Assembly (NCBI RefSeq): GCF_018390735.1
Contig: NZ_JAHBCL010000019.1
Span: forward strand, 32,665 to 96,664
Reading direction: 5' to 3'
DNA: 64,000 nt
From: Fusibacter paucivorans
GTDB taxonomy: Bacteria > Bacillota > Clostridia > Peptostreptococcales > Acidaminobacteraceae
Part shown: positions 8,982-18,897 of the stretch, piece after piece
Layout of the letters: every line of letters begins with the position of its first letter
Numbering within the stretch: position 1 is the stretch's first letter
The notes under the pieces: model-generated
Told to the model about the DNA's origin: nothing
Databases searched by the model: none
Seen by the model: the letters and a program-made list of their open reading frames with translations, nothing else
Position numbers and translations under genes: made by a program

Positions 8982-9022
8982 ATCCATTCCCCCCGATATT
9001 CATTCTCGCTAGTTTAAAACAG

Positions 9023-9199
9023 CTAGTCCTTATAAACGATCTCTATATTGTCCAATTGTTTCCTAAAGCTCTTTCGAAAGGCCGTTAAGTATTCTTCTCT
9101 CAATGCCTTTTGTTCAAGCGTCTCTTCTGCAGTAAGGCCTTCACGCTTTTTCTTATTTGCTAAAAAGCTTATACGATCTAATTTTTCCTGATTTAACAA
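9023..9199 (-). CDS. DUF896 (YnzC-like) small protein
   Basis: A 58-residue frame starting at TTG 9199 with RBS AAGGTGG and ending at TAG 9023. It begins MLNQEKLDRISFLANKKKRE and contains GLTAEETLEQKALREEYL, the signature of the short, charged, two-helix DUF896 family found in Firmicutes. Some members are tied to the SOS regulon, but the function is not established. It starts 18 nt beyond the hutH stop codon and precedes cheW, so cotranscription is likely. Confidence 0.88.
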   Translation of the reverse strand: MLNQEKLDRISFLANKKKREGLTAEETLEQKALREEYLTAFRKSFRKQLDNIEIVYKD

Positions 9200-9217
9200 C
9201 TTGCCACCTTCTAATCA

Positions 9218-10741
9218 TTACATGGTTAGCGCACCAATTTTTGCTTCAATGCGCATGACTATTTCATTAGTTTTAATTATATCATATATTTTGTTAAAAT
9301 CTATATGCATCACGCGATCTTTATCAATTTTCGAAATGTCCTCACGCAAGCGATCGTAGGCAATGCGCGTTCCCACTCCCAGTCTTTCGTGATTCGAAAA
9401 GTCTATTGCCTGAGCTGCGGCCAATAATTCAATGCCAATGACATTTGTCGCATTCTCAATAATGTCTCTGCCATGTCGTGCAGCAATTGTACCCATGCTG
9501 ACATGGTCTTCCTGATTGGCAGAAGATGGAATAGAATCCACACTCGCCGGATGAGCAATTGATTTGTTCTCTGAAACGAGTGCTGCTGCCGCATACTGCG
9601 CGATCATAAAACCAGAATGCAGCCCGCCGTTTGGTGTTAGGAATGCCGGCAAACCGCTGAGCTGCGGATTGACAAGCCGTTCGATACGCCTTTCTGAAAC
9701 ATTTGCCATCTCTGCAACTGCAATCGCTAAATAGTCAAATGGCAATGCCATTGGCTGTCCATGAAAGTTACCGCCCGAGAACACCACATCATCCTTGGTA
9801 AACAAAATAGGATTATCGGTGACGGCATTGATTTCAACGCATAGTTTTGATTCGACAAATGCAATAGCATCTTTGCTGGCGCCATGGATCTGAGGAATAC
9901 ATCGAAGCGTATAAGCATCTTGTACGCGAAGTTCACCTTGATTTGTCGTCAAATGACTGTCAGAGAGCAGTCGTCTCATATTGGAGGCTGTATCCAGCTG
10001 ACCTTGATGAGGTCTGACACGATGTAATCGCTCGTCAAAGGCATCGACAATACCATTAAGTGCTTCTACTGTCATCGCCGCAGCAATATCCAAATGTTTC
10101 ATGAGCTGCTTGGCATCATAACAATTCAAACAGCCAATCGCAGTCATTACCTGCGTGCCGTTAATCAGTGCCAAGCCTTCTTTTTCGCGAAGGGAGACAA
10201 TTTCGATACCTGCTTTATCCATCGCCTCAGCTCCAGGCAATCGCTTACCTTTATAGAACGCTTCACCGAGACCAATCATCACCAGCACCATATGTGCAAG
10301 CGGTGCTAAATCGCCGCTGGCACCCAGTGATCCTTTTTCAGGGATAACAGGATGGACACCATTGTTCAACATTTTTACCAGTGTATTGATAATGACAGGC
10401 CTTACACCGCTATAACCCTTGATTAAATTATTGACGCGAAGCAGCATTATTGCGCGCACGACATCTTCGGCAAGCGGTGCACCGACGCCGCATGCATGCG
10501 ATATGATGAGATTTTTCTGCAATTCAATCGCCTCTTCTCCAGAAATAACAACATCAGAGAATTTACCAAACCCAGTTGTGATGCCATAGACAACCCGCTG
10601 CGTCTCCACGAGTCGTTCGACGTAATCACGGGTTTCCGAGACTACGGTAATATTTGCATCCTCTATTTTAACGGTTCTGTTATCTCGTGCGACTTGTTTT
10701 ACCTGTTCTATCGTCAATGATTTTCCATCGAGCATTATCAT
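9218..10741 (-). CDS. hutH: Histidine ammonia-lyase
   Basis: First step of histidine degradation: histidine to urocanate plus ammonia. The 507-residue length is typical. The Ala-Ser-Gly triad that forms the MIO electrophile lies in GSLGASGDLAPL (141-143), the catalytic Tyr in VYGITTGFG (about 52), and the C-terminal half has the conserved NGGLHSGFM and NQEDHVSMG segments. RBS AGGAGGAAGC lies about 9 nt before ATG 10741. It is separated by 16 kb from the later-step operon (ftcD-hutI-fchA), and no urocanate hydratase is in the window. A TTGACT element at 10838-10843 (minus strand) could be its -35. Confidence 0.97.
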   Translation of the reverse strand: MIMLDGKSLTIEQVKQVARDNRTVKIEDANITVVSETRDYVERLVETQRVVYGITTGFGKFSDVVISGEEAIELQKNLIISHACGVGAPLAEDVVRAIMLLRVNNLIKGYSGVRPVIINTLVKMLNNGVHPVIPEKGSLGASGDLAPLAHMVLVMIGLGEAFYKGKRLPGAEAMDKAGIEIVSLREKEGLALINGTQVMTAIGCLNCYDAKQLMKHLDIAAAMTVEALNGIVDAFDERLHRVRPHQGQLDTASNMRRLLSDSHLTTNQGELRVQDAYTLRCIPQIHGASKDAIAFVESKLCVEINAVTDNPILFTKDDVVFSGGNFHGQPMALPFDYLAIAVAEMANVSERRIERLVNPQLSGLPAFLTPNGGLHSGFMIAQYAAAALVSENKSIAHPASVDSIPSSANQEDHVSMGTIAARHGRDIIENATNVIGIELLAAAQAIDFSNHERLGVGTRIAYDRLREDISKIDKDRVMHIDFNKIYDIIKTNEIVMRIEAKIGALTM

Positions 10742-10909
10742 CTGAAAGCTTCCTCCTAAATCCCAATTATTTGAGTTAATTGAATCATTCCAATTTCAAT
10801 CCTTACGCGATAATCTATCTTATTTTCATGAACGAAAAGTCAACATATTTTAGTGAAGGATTAACTCATGGTAATGATGCAATTTCATTATTTGGATTAT
10901 TGTATCGAA

Positions 10910-12787
10910 TCAGCGTCTTTTTTTAGTCTTCTTTACAGGTGATATGCGTTTCTGGTGTGTCGAGTGCTTTTGTTTATCCCCTTGTCCCTTTTCTCTGGGG
11001 TGAATAAGCGCTTTGCCATTATAACCAATGAGATCTTTTCGATTTTCAATCATAAGCGCTTCATAGACGAGATCATAGTTTTTGGGATTCTTAAATTGCA
11101 GAAGTGCCCGCTGCATCGCCTTTTCACGCGGTGTTCTCGGTATATAAACTTTTTTCATCGTTCTAGGATCTAATTCTGTGTAATACATACAGGTACTCAA
11201 TGTTCCAGGTGTCGGATAAAAATCCTGTACCTGTTCAGGCGTGTAATGAATATCTCTCAAGTACTCCGCAAGCCTAATCGCTGACTTTAGCGTACTTCCA
11301 GGATGTGAACTCATTAAATACGGAATGATATACTGTTCTTTACCCAATTCTGTATTGACTTTTTCAAATTTTTCCACAAAAGCACCATATAGTTTGCCAC
11401 TTGGCTTGCCCATATAATCCAAAACGATTTCATCAATATGCTCTGGCGCTACTTTTAACTGACCGCTGACATGATGCTCACAAAGCGTATAAAAAAAAGA
11501 ATCAGACTGATCATGCATCAAGTAGTCATACCTAATGCCACTCCTCACAAAGACTTTTTTGACATTAGCAATTGCCCGAAGCTTTTCGAGAAGCGCTTCA
11601 TAATCGGTATGGTCTATGTTCAAATGTTCACAGGGTTCAGGGTATAAACACTGTCGGTGTTTACAAGCACCGTGCTTCAGCTGGTTTTCGCACGCCGGTA
11701 TTCTAAAGTTGGCCGTCGGCCCGCCGACATCGTGTATATACCCTTTAAAATCAGGATCTTCCGTAATCTGAATTGCTTCCTTCTCAATGGATTCATGAGA
11801 ACGAGATGTGATTATTCGCCCCTGATGAAATCCGAGCGCGCAGAAACTGCAGCTGCCAAAACAACCCCGTTCACTAATGATGCTCATCTTTACTTCCTGA
11901 ATGGCAGGAATGCCACCCGCTGCTTTATACATCGGATGATAGTCGCGCATATAACCCAGGTTAAAAGTCCAGTCAAGTTCTTCACGTGTTAACGGCATCG
12001 TTGGCTGGTTTTGAATTAAATAGCGATCACCATGCTGTTGAATGAGCCGCTTACCGCGAATTGGATCTTGTTCGTCATACTGTATTTTAAAAGCAGCTGC
12101 ATAGTTGCGTTTATCGGTAGACACTTCTTCAAATGAGGGCAAGATCAATGCATCTGTAAACATGTCAATTGCGTTCGTCATAAAACATGTTCCATCAACA
12201 TGCTGTAAGTACTGTATTTCGAGCCCTGCATTCAAGAAATCTGCAATTTCAACAATTTGGTGTTCGCCCATGCCGTAGATGAGCAAATCTGCACCGGAAT
12301 CGACCAAAATTGATTTTCTAACCCGATCTTCCCAATAATCATAATGTGCAAACCGTCTTAAAGACGCTTCAATGCCGCCAATGATAATTGGCACTGACTT
12401 GCTGCGCTGTCTAATAAGGTTGGCGTAAACAATCGTTGCGCGGTCAGGTCGTTTCCCCATGACACCGCCTGGCGAAAAACTGTCGCGTTTTCTTCGCTTT
12501 TTAGAAACATAATAATGGTTTACCATCGAATCCATATTGCCGCCGCTAATGAGAAAGGCAAGCCTCGGCATGCCCAACACTTCTATACTGGCAGCATCTC
12601 GCCAATCCGGCTGTGCAATGATGCCTACTTTATAACCCGCATCCAGCAATGTTCGCGCGATGACAATTGGACCAAAACTAGGATGATCCACATAAGCGTC
12701 TGCTGAGATGAGTACAAAGTCTAGCGTCTCCCAGCCCAGTAATGCCATATCGGCTTTTGACACTGGTAAAAATTGATTTAAGATCAT
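10910..12787 (-). CDS. YgiQ-family radical SAM protein
   Basis: 625 residues from ATG 12787 (MILNQFLPVSKADMALLGW, RBS AAAGGG); earlier in-frame starts lack an RBS. The N-terminal domain (VLISADAYVDHPSFG, GGIEASLRRFAHYDYW) is typical of YgiQ. The radical-SAM cluster motif is GCFGSCSFCALGFHQGR (Cys-x3-Cys-x2-Cys). The C-terminal region has QDFYPTPGTLSTCMYYT and a basic tail (KKTKKRR). The family is widespread and of unknown function, presumed to bind a 4Fe-4S cluster and S-adenosylmethionine. Transcribed alone. Confidence 0.93.
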   Translation of the reverse strand: MILNQFLPVSKADMALLGWETLDFVLISADAYVDHPSFGPIVIARTLLDAGYKVGIIAQPDWRDAASIEVLGMPRLAFLISGGNMDSMVNHYYVSKKRRKRDSFSPGGVMGKRPDRATIVYANLIRQRSKSVPIIIGGIEASLRRFAHYDYWEDRVRKSILVDSGADLLIYGMGEHQIVEIADFLNAGLEIQYLQHVDGTCFMTNAIDMFTDALILPSFEEVSTDKRNYAAAFKIQYDEQDPIRGKRLIQQHGDRYLIQNQPTMPLTREELDWTFNLGYMRDYHPMYKAAGGIPAIQEVKMSIISERGCFGSCSFCALGFHQGRIITSRSHESIEKEAIQITEDPDFKGYIHDVGGPTANFRIPACENQLKHGACKHRQCLYPEPCEHLNIDHTDYEALLEKLRAIANVKKVFVRSGIRYDYLMHDQSDSFFYTLCEHHVSGQLKVAPEHIDEIVLDYMGKPSGKLYGAFVEKFEKVNTELGKEQYIIPYLMSSHPGSTLKSAIRLAEYLRDIHYTPEQVQDFYPTPGTLSTCMYYTELDPRTMKKVYIPRTPREKAMQRALLQFKNPKNYDLVYEALMIENRKDLIGYNGKALIHPREKGQGDKQKHSTHQKRISPVKKTKKRR

Positions 12788-12867
12788 AAAAACCCTTTCT
12801 ATTACAATGATCATCATCAGTGTGCACACTCTCTTATAAACATTGCACACGATGTTCTTAAGCCATT

Positions 12868-12904
12868 AAAAAGACTAAACGCCCAAATGGTCGTCTAGTC
12901 TTTC
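12868..12904 (-). terminator. Intrinsic terminator after the giant pseudokinase-GGDEF gene
   Basis: Minus-strand stem AAAGACTAGACG / CGTTTAGTCTTT with a short loop and a TTTTT tail, about 60 nt past the stop codon. Confidence 0.75.
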
Positions 12905-12964
12905 ATACCCATATTTACTACATTCAATACGCTAACAATTTTTTTGCCTGTCCAACAACATTTT

Positions 12965-15900
12965 CTAAAATAATATATGTCTCAAAACAGGCTTTAAGGA
13001 TTCAACAAAATTTAAATTGCCAAAATCAAATTCCTTGTCTTTGATATTGACTGAAATTGCCAGCAATCCCTTGGCATTTGGCTCGTCAAATGCCAAAATA
13101 ATATAAGACTTCCAGTTCGGAATATTGGTTGCTTCATCATATGAAACAATCTCATCCCAATCAACAAAACTAACACTGCTTTCTGAGTGACGATATTTTT
13201 CTATGAGTCTAGGACTCAGCTCTAGTTTCTCACTGTACTCATTTTGGCCTTTTTTCTTAAAGAGCGCCTCGCCGATTTCGCCGTCTTCCCTAAACTTGAC
13301 AAAGCTGATTTCGTCCGCTTCTGTAATATCGACAAGCGTCATAAAAGTATTGAGTATCTTGCTGCTTCTTTCTTCTTCTTCTTCCAACTGCTTGACAATA
13401 TCGAGAAGTGCCTTTACATTACGCGTATCGGATGATATATTCCCCGTCAAGATCCCCGTTAATTTATCATAGCGATGTCCCTCTTTGTTGAGTTTTTCAT
13501 CCCATGAAGTCGCGCGGTTACGACCATTGTTTTTCGAGTAATACAGCGATTGATCTGCTTTCTCAATGAGTTCTTCTTCATTGGAACCATCTACCGGAAA
13601 AGTCGAAACACCCAAACTGACGGTAAGCGGCATTTCTTCGCCAAGTAATTTTCTAGACTCAACCAACATTCTTATTTTTTCTGCAACATTAAACCCGTCG
13701 ACAGCATCCGTTTCTGGTAATACAATGACAAACTCTTCGCCGCCATAACGGCCGACATAATCCGATTTACGAATAGAACTTTTTATAAGCGAACCGATGG
13801 ATGACAGAATTTCATCACCCTTCCGGTGACCGTAATTATCATTGACGCTTTTGAATTTATCAATATCGAGCATAATAACAGACAAAGGCGCATTCTGCAT
13901 TCTGGCTAAATTTAGTTCTTTGGTAAATTCCTGTTCAATATGCTTGCGCAAAAAGACACCCGTGAGTTTATCAATTGTCGAAACGCGCTTGAGGTGATAA
14001 TTATTAATCATGAGATAGATCAAGCTGATAAACGATTTACACAGTTTAAAAGAATTTTGGTTTATATGATTAATCACATTTTTTGTTTCAATGAAAACGT
14101 ACCCGACGACGCGTCTTTTCACCAGTAGTAAATCTTCTTTTCGCTTTTCAGGGGTCGACAGTTTAATTTCCGATTCGTGTATTGGAAAGCATATAAGTCC
14201 CTTTTGATCACCGGTCAGTAATTGAACGTTGGTGCGATTATCAATTTTATTGACGTAAATTCCCTCTGAATCACTGCCGATTGCATTGATCAGCTTCATA
14301 ATGTCAAAGTGTTCTTCTCTCGGCTTTGAGGCAATAATTTCTGAAATGTTATCGTGCTCATCAAAGAGATACATTTCTGCCAATTCAGAAAAAGTCATCT
14401 GCTCAAAGAATTTTAAGATTGTCTTTAAGTTATTGAGTTCATCTTTACCGAGATTTTGTATGAGATCTGTCGGATTACTAAAGCGATTTTCCTGTGCCAT
14501 CGCATTGTTCGCCAGCATTTCTCGTGTAAAGACTTCGTTGTCATACAACAGTCTGTAAAGGTTCAGATCAAAGAAATCATCAACACTTTCAATACGTTCT
14601 TCATAAAGATTTGCAATTTCAACCGCATCTTGCTGCTGAATAAACGCTTCGACTATTTTATTAATGCGCGTTTTAAGCGCCATTTTTACGTCGTCATACA
14701 GAATATAGGTTTCTCGGTATTCATGGATAATATCTTGTGCCAGTTCGGCGAGGACGTCCAACGCCATCAGATAATATTGAAGCGCATGATAAAGATCTTC
14801 CTCAAAAAAGTATTCATCACCAAGAACCTTGTAAATACGCCATAACATTTCCTGTGAATGCTCTTTAAAAAAGCCGATAAGGTTGGTAATGCGTTCGATG
14901 GCATTATCTGAGAGCGATGCATCAATCACATCTCTCCGCATGCGTATGGCTTTTGTATTATACTGCGCTTTCAAATCGTCATCAATTAAAATCAAGCGAT
15001 CTAGCGCGACAAAGTCATGATCGTCCAAAAGATCAAACATCATATCATTGATAAAATCGCGAAGCAGTTTTGCTTCTGAAGGATTACGCGTCTCATCTTT
15101 CAACTTTTTAATTTCTTCAAACGGTACGCGTTTTTGGTTGAATATAATATGATTTTTCTTGTGTTCAAGGCGCAAATCAATAATTTTAAGACGATATTGC
15201 CTAAAATCGTCTAAAACCTCATCAGCTTCAAACTCATAGCGCCATTTATCGACTTTGATAACGGCATTCATCGCGAGATAGTACTCAAAATGCAGCATAA
15301 AATAGTCAAATTTATCGTAATCCCTGCGTTTGATAATATTAATTTCGTGCTCGAGGCGATTAATGATCGTATGCGTCTTTGAATAGTTTTCATTCAATAG
15401 ATAAGCATGGCACATGTTGAGCAATGCCAATACGATAATATTGCGATCACCGACATTTTCAGCCATTTGATAAGATTCTTCAAAATATTTAATGGCCGTT
15501 ACATACCGGCCTTCAATCCGATACGTTTCACCAATATTATTCAAATACGTTGGAATTGCTACAAAGTAGTTGCGGTTGCTCGCACGATTATAAGCCTTTC
15601 TAAAGTAATCTCTCGCCAGATAGTAATCGCCATAGCCATCGAGATAAATAACGCCGAAGTTGTTGAGCAGTGAAATGACGTTTTCTTCATCTTGCAGCGA
15701 TTGGTAACGTTCGAGACTTCGGTTAAAACTGTCGATGCTGGAATCAAATGCGTTGTTATACAGATAATTAACACCCATTTCATTTTCAAAAACGGCTTCA
15801 AAATGCACTTGATTGTTCTCATAGCTTTTGTCGAGGTATTCATTTACTAACTGTAAATGTGCATTGAGTTCACCACTATTTCGCAAACATCTTGCTTTAA

Positions 15901-18304
15901 TGCGCACACCTTCAAATTCGCCGTGCACATAGCCAATCGTTTTCGATTTTTCGATCATGTCATCGACAATTTCAATACCGCGCTGTACTTCGTTCTTATA
16001 ATAGGCAATCGTTGCACGTTCTAGTCCGATATCGATAATATCCTTCGGATTTTCCATAAGGCGATTGGTTTCAATACTGCTGATGGATTCTATGGCGCGT
16101 TCTAGCTTGCCAACTTTAATATACTGCTTAACCAGACGTTTCGTGGTTCGGCCAATTTGCTGTACATCTTTTAGGCGCTCATAGATATTAAGTGCTAATT
16201 CCAATAAATCAAGCGCCTTGTGTGCATTGGATTTTTCAAAATAATAATCAGAAAAAATCACACAGTAACGCGCTGCCTTTTCAAAATTATCCGAATCCAT
16301 AAGATAATCAATCAGCGCTTCATTGAAATCATTGGCATTAATAAACCTCAGTTCGTATATTTCTGCCGCTTTGTGTGATAACGCCTTAATTTCTTCAGTT
16401 GAAAGCATATCGTAAAACGCTTTTTTAAGATCGTTGCCATTAATAGCGAAAACATACTCAACATCGGAAATTTTCTTCGTAATAATCTTGGCTTCTTCCA
16501 TGTAATAGATGAAATAATACGCCTCTTCTTCTGAAATGCCTGTAAACTCAAGAATGACACTCATATTAAACGAATCTTTTAGGATGGAAAGCTGTTGCAA
16601 TAATTTAAGCTGAGAGGTTGTCAATCCCTGCATAACACGCTCAATTTCAGTTGATTGGCTGACTTCATACTGGAATTTAAAACTGTCGTCAACACGGTCG
16701 AGTTCCCACCGCAGTAGTATCGGATCAAAATAGATGACTTCATCTTGCCACAGTTTTTTAATCATCCTTTTTGTCATACTTGGAACGCCTTGTGTTTCAA
16801 GCATAAGCCGATGTGTTAGTTTATAGGGAATTTGATTCATTCCCAGCGTCGACATAACGAGATAGCCCGTTTCTTCCAAGTTTAAGGACGATAATTTGAT
16901 GATCTTAATAAACTCATCACTATAGCCCATCTCCTTTTCCGAATTGTAATCAGAGGCAAGAATACAGTAGTTTGCCTGATTTTTTTGATGAATCAACAAA
17001 TCAAAAAAATACCGTTCAGTGCCTGACAGTGCATCTTCATCGTCTATAATAAGCACAAAAAAATGATTGATCGTATATTCCAAAAAGAAATTGTAAATAC
17101 GATTCAGGACGCGGAGCATTGACATCTCACTCTCTTCGTCTTTTAAATTCCACTTAACCTTCAATTCGGGCAATACGGCACCAAGTTCCATACCATATTT
17201 TTGGATGAGAATCGGAGAGATATCATCCATTTTCGAAAGATGTGCTACAATTTGCCTGACAATGGGATATGGTGAGTGGTCGTGATGTCTTCTGATAAAA
17301 ATATGATTAACTTTATGAATCTTGCAGTTAAACTGTATTTCCTGCAAGACGCGCGTCTTACCGGAACCGACATCGCCTCTGACAAAGATCGCATTGATGG
17401 CCGTATTTTTCTTTTGTTTGTCTTCAATCACTTTACTGATGTCTCTGATAACGCCGTCTCTGCCGATAATGCGCGTTAAGTCGTAAAGTCGATCATAGTA
17501 TTGCTCATCGTTATTGTCAATGTCGATGAGAATCAATTCTGAAAGTGCTGTAATAAATTCATCTATGCTGCGATGACGTTCATCTTTAATATGACTCGTT
17601 GCACGAATAATAAACTTATGGATTTCCGTAAGCTGCGGCGATTTCATGATATTTTGGATTGACTTTAATTTATAATCGACTTTGTAATAGAGATAGTAAA
17701 AGATATTGCCCATCGCATAGATATCAGCGGTTACATCCGGCACTTCTCCCCAGACGACTTCAGGCGCCAAAAAATGATTACTGCGTTCATAACCGAGCTT
17801 GAAAAAATAATCATCGACATAATTATTGGCAAATTCTCTTATTTTAAGGGTTATCCTGCCATGATCTCGCAGTAGAATCATGGCGTCAAAATTCAAGTAT
17901 TTATAGATAAACCCCCGATAGTGGAGATAGCGGACCGCTTTACAGAGCTGTACAAGTACCTGATTGATTTCTGATTTGTTCAGGTCTTCATAGTGGACAA
18001 TCTTCGTCGAATCGTAATGTTCATAAGTATAAAAGAATTGATTGCGATTGACTTTACTGCCGTTGATCGTCAGAATCGTCTGAAATTCGTACGCGCTTAG
18101 AATATTCTCATGATAGAGGGTTGCCACTTCGATAAAGTGCATTTCAAAGCGTTTCACAAAATCGTAATTCGACATTTCCGTATCAAAAATTTTGAGCCGC
18201 TTTACCATTTTATTTTTCTTGAGATCTTCTACAAGATACTCAACCATATTATTTTCTTTATAAATTGTATCGACAATGCGATAGCGGTCATTAATAATTT
18301 TCAA
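12965..18304 (-). CDS. Giant pseudokinase-ATPase-TPR-GAF-GGDEF-GAF signalling protein
   Basis: 1779 residues from TTG 18304, where GGAGG is well placed; the TTG at 18316 precedes it. Order: protein-kinase fold (1-260); STAND/AAA ATPase (about 285-560) with Walker A GDVGSGKT (near 310) and Walker B VLIIDDED (near 420); helical TPR-like repeats (about 640-1090); GAF-like domain (about 1270-1435); GGDEF domain (about 1445-1610) with DIDKFKSVND, GGEEF (1521-1525) and an I-site RKSD (1512-1515); and a C-terminal GAF-like domain. The kinase domain has lost catalysis: HRD reads YKY (134-136), DFG reads REF (156-158) and there is no Gly-rich loop, yet APE and DIYAMG remain. The likely output is c-di-GMP synthesis gated by ligand or protein binding. 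A MarR gene lies 16 nt upstream in the same unit. GAF limits are approximate. Confidence 0.88.
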   Translation of the reverse strand: MKIINDRYRIVDTIYKENNMVEYLVEDLKKNKMVKRLKIFDTEMSNYDFVKRFEMHFIEVATLYHENILSAYEFQTILTINGSKVNRNQFFYTYEHYDSTKIVHYEDLNKSEINQVLVQLCKAVRYLHYRGFIYKYLNFDAMILLRDHGRITLKIREFANNYVDDYFFKLGYERSNHFLAPEVVWGEVPDVTADIYAMGNIFYYLYYKVDYKLKSIQNIMKSPQLTEIHKFIIRATSHIKDERHRSIDEFITALSELILIDIDNNDEQYYDRLYDLTRIIGRDGVIRDISKVIEDKQKKNTAINAIFVRGDVGSGKTRVLQEIQFNCKIHKVNHIFIRRHHDHSPYPIVRQIVAHLSKMDDISPILIQKYGMELGAVLPELKVKWNLKDEESEMSMLRVLNRIYNFFLEYTINHFFVLIIDDEDALSGTERYFFDLLIHQKNQANYCILASDYNSEKEMGYSDEFIKIIKLSSLNLEETGYLVMSTLGMNQIPYKLTHRLMLETQGVPSMTKRMIKKLWQDEVIYFDPILLRWELDRVDDSFKFQYEVSQSTEIERVMQGLTTSQLKLLQQLSILKDSFNMSVILEFTGISEEEAYYFIYYMEEAKIITKKISDVEYVFAINGNDLKKAFYDMLSTEEIKALSHKAAEIYELRFINANDFNEALIDYLMDSDNFEKAARYCVIFSDYYFEKSNAHKALDLLELALNIYERLKDVQQIGRTTKRLVKQYIKVGKLERAIESISSIETNRLMENPKDIIDIGLERATIAYYKNEVQRGIEIVDDMIEKSKTIGYVHGEFEGVRIKARCLRNSGELNAHLQLVNEYLDKSYENNQVHFEAVFENEMGVNYLYNNAFDSSIDSFNRSLERYQSLQDEENVISLLNNFGVIYLDGYGDYYLARDYFRKAYNRASNRNYFVAIPTYLNNIGETYRIEGRYVTAIKYFEESYQMAENVGDRNIIVLALLNMCHAYLLNENYSKTHTIINRLEHEINIIKRRDYDKFDYFMLHFEYYLAMNAVIKVDKWRYEFEADEVLDDFRQYRLKIIDLRLEHKKNHIIFNQKRVPFEEIKKLKDETRNPSEAKLLRDFINDMMFDLLDDHDFVALDRLILIDDDLKAQYNTKAIRMRRDVIDASLSDNAIERITNLIGFFKEHSQEMLWRIYKVLGDEYFFEEDLYHALQYYLMALDVLAELAQDIIHEYRETYILYDDVKMALKTRINKIVEAFIQQQDAVEIANLYEERIESVDDFFDLNLYRLLYDNEVFTREMLANNAMAQENRFSNPTDLIQNLGKDELNNLKTILKFFEQMTFSELAEMYLFDEHDNISEIIASKPREEHFDIMKLINAIGSDSEGIYVNKIDNRTNVQLLTGDQKGLICFPIHESEIKLSTPEKRKEDLLLVKRRVVGYVFIETKNVINHINQNSFKLCKSFISLIYLMINNYHLKRVSTIDKLTGVFLRKHIEQEFTKELNLARMQNAPLSVIMLDIDKFKSVNDNYGHRKGDEILSSIGSLIKSSIRKSDYVGRYGGEEFVIVLPETDAVDGFNVAEKIRMLVESRKLLGEEMPLTVSLGVSTFPVDGSNEEELIEKADQSLYYSKNNGRNRATSWDEKLNKEGHRYDKLTGILTGNISSDTRNVKALLDIVKQLEEEEERSSKILNTFMTLVDITEADEISFVKFREDGEIGEALFKKKGQNEYSEKLELSPRLIEKYRHSESSVSFVDWDEIVSYDEATNIPNWKSYIILAFDEPNAKGLLAISVNIKDKEFDFGNLNFVESLKPVLRHILF

Positions 18305-18320
18305 GCCGTCCTCCAATGAA

Positions 18321-18746
18321 CTAGATTTCTACGCGTTCATTCAATATTCGTACACTTGATTCGATGCTCTCACGTGTTGCTTCATCAATGTCTGAAAGCA
18401 TTGCTTCAATATATCTTATTCTCGTTTCGATTACTTTATTTAAAAGCTCATGCCCTTTTGGCAATACCATAATTCTCACAATACGCCTGTCCTGATCGTC
18501 TTTAACACGTTTAACCAGTTCGTTGCGTTCCATGCGATCCAGCAGATCGGTAACGGTACTGCATGCGAGGAACATATTCGTACTGAGTTCACTGATCGTC
18601 AGTCGTTCATCGTTGATGAGAAACTGTAATGCTTCAAATTGAGGTGGCGTTATATCAAAGTCGCTGAGGATTTCTCGCCCCTTTTTCTTAATCTTGTAAC
18701 ATACCCTTCTTAAATCCTCCTCAATGCGTGCCATTTTCTCATCCAT
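18321..18746 (-). CDS. MarR-family transcriptional regulator
   Basis: 141-residue winged-helix dimer regulator. The body reads DITPPQFEALQFL...LTISELSTNMFLACSTVTDLLDRMERNELVKRVKDDQDRR, the MarR helix-turn-helix and wing with the conserved D-x-R-D-R-R. RBS GGAGGCAC precedes ATG 18746. It is the first gene of a two-gene unit with the giant GGDEF protein and diverges from the M23 peptidase gene. Autoregulation is plausible: its promoter overlaps the palindrome TTGTACAA. Confidence 0.93.
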   Translation of the reverse strand: MDEKMARIEEDLRRVCYKIKKKGREILSDFDITPPQFEALQFLINDERLTISELSTNMFLACSTVTDLLDRMERNELVKRVKDDQDRRIVRIMVLPKGHELLNKVIETRIRYIEAMLSDIDEATRESIESSVRILNERVEI

Positions 18747-18787
18747 TTCCAGTGCCTCCGGTCTCTGTTAATTTGCCTATAATGTAT

Positions 18788-18816
18788 ATTGTACAAAATA
18801 AATAAATATAGGTAAA
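18788..18816 (-). promoter_or_regulatory. Probable promoter of the MarR-giant GGDEF unit
   Basis: Minus strand TTTACC, 17 nt, TACAAT. The -10 overlaps the 8-bp palindrome TTGTACAA (18789-18796), a candidate regulator site. Confidence 0.45.
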
Positions 18817-18897
18817 CAAAATTTTAAAGTTTAATTGTAATTTAACAATTGGTTATGATAAACTATGTATAGATTCACGCATTTTTTAGGAGGTTCT

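Noticed and set aside
12965..18304. Active Ser/Thr protein kinase
   Set aside because: HRD and DFG catalytic Asp residues and the Gly-rich loop are absent.
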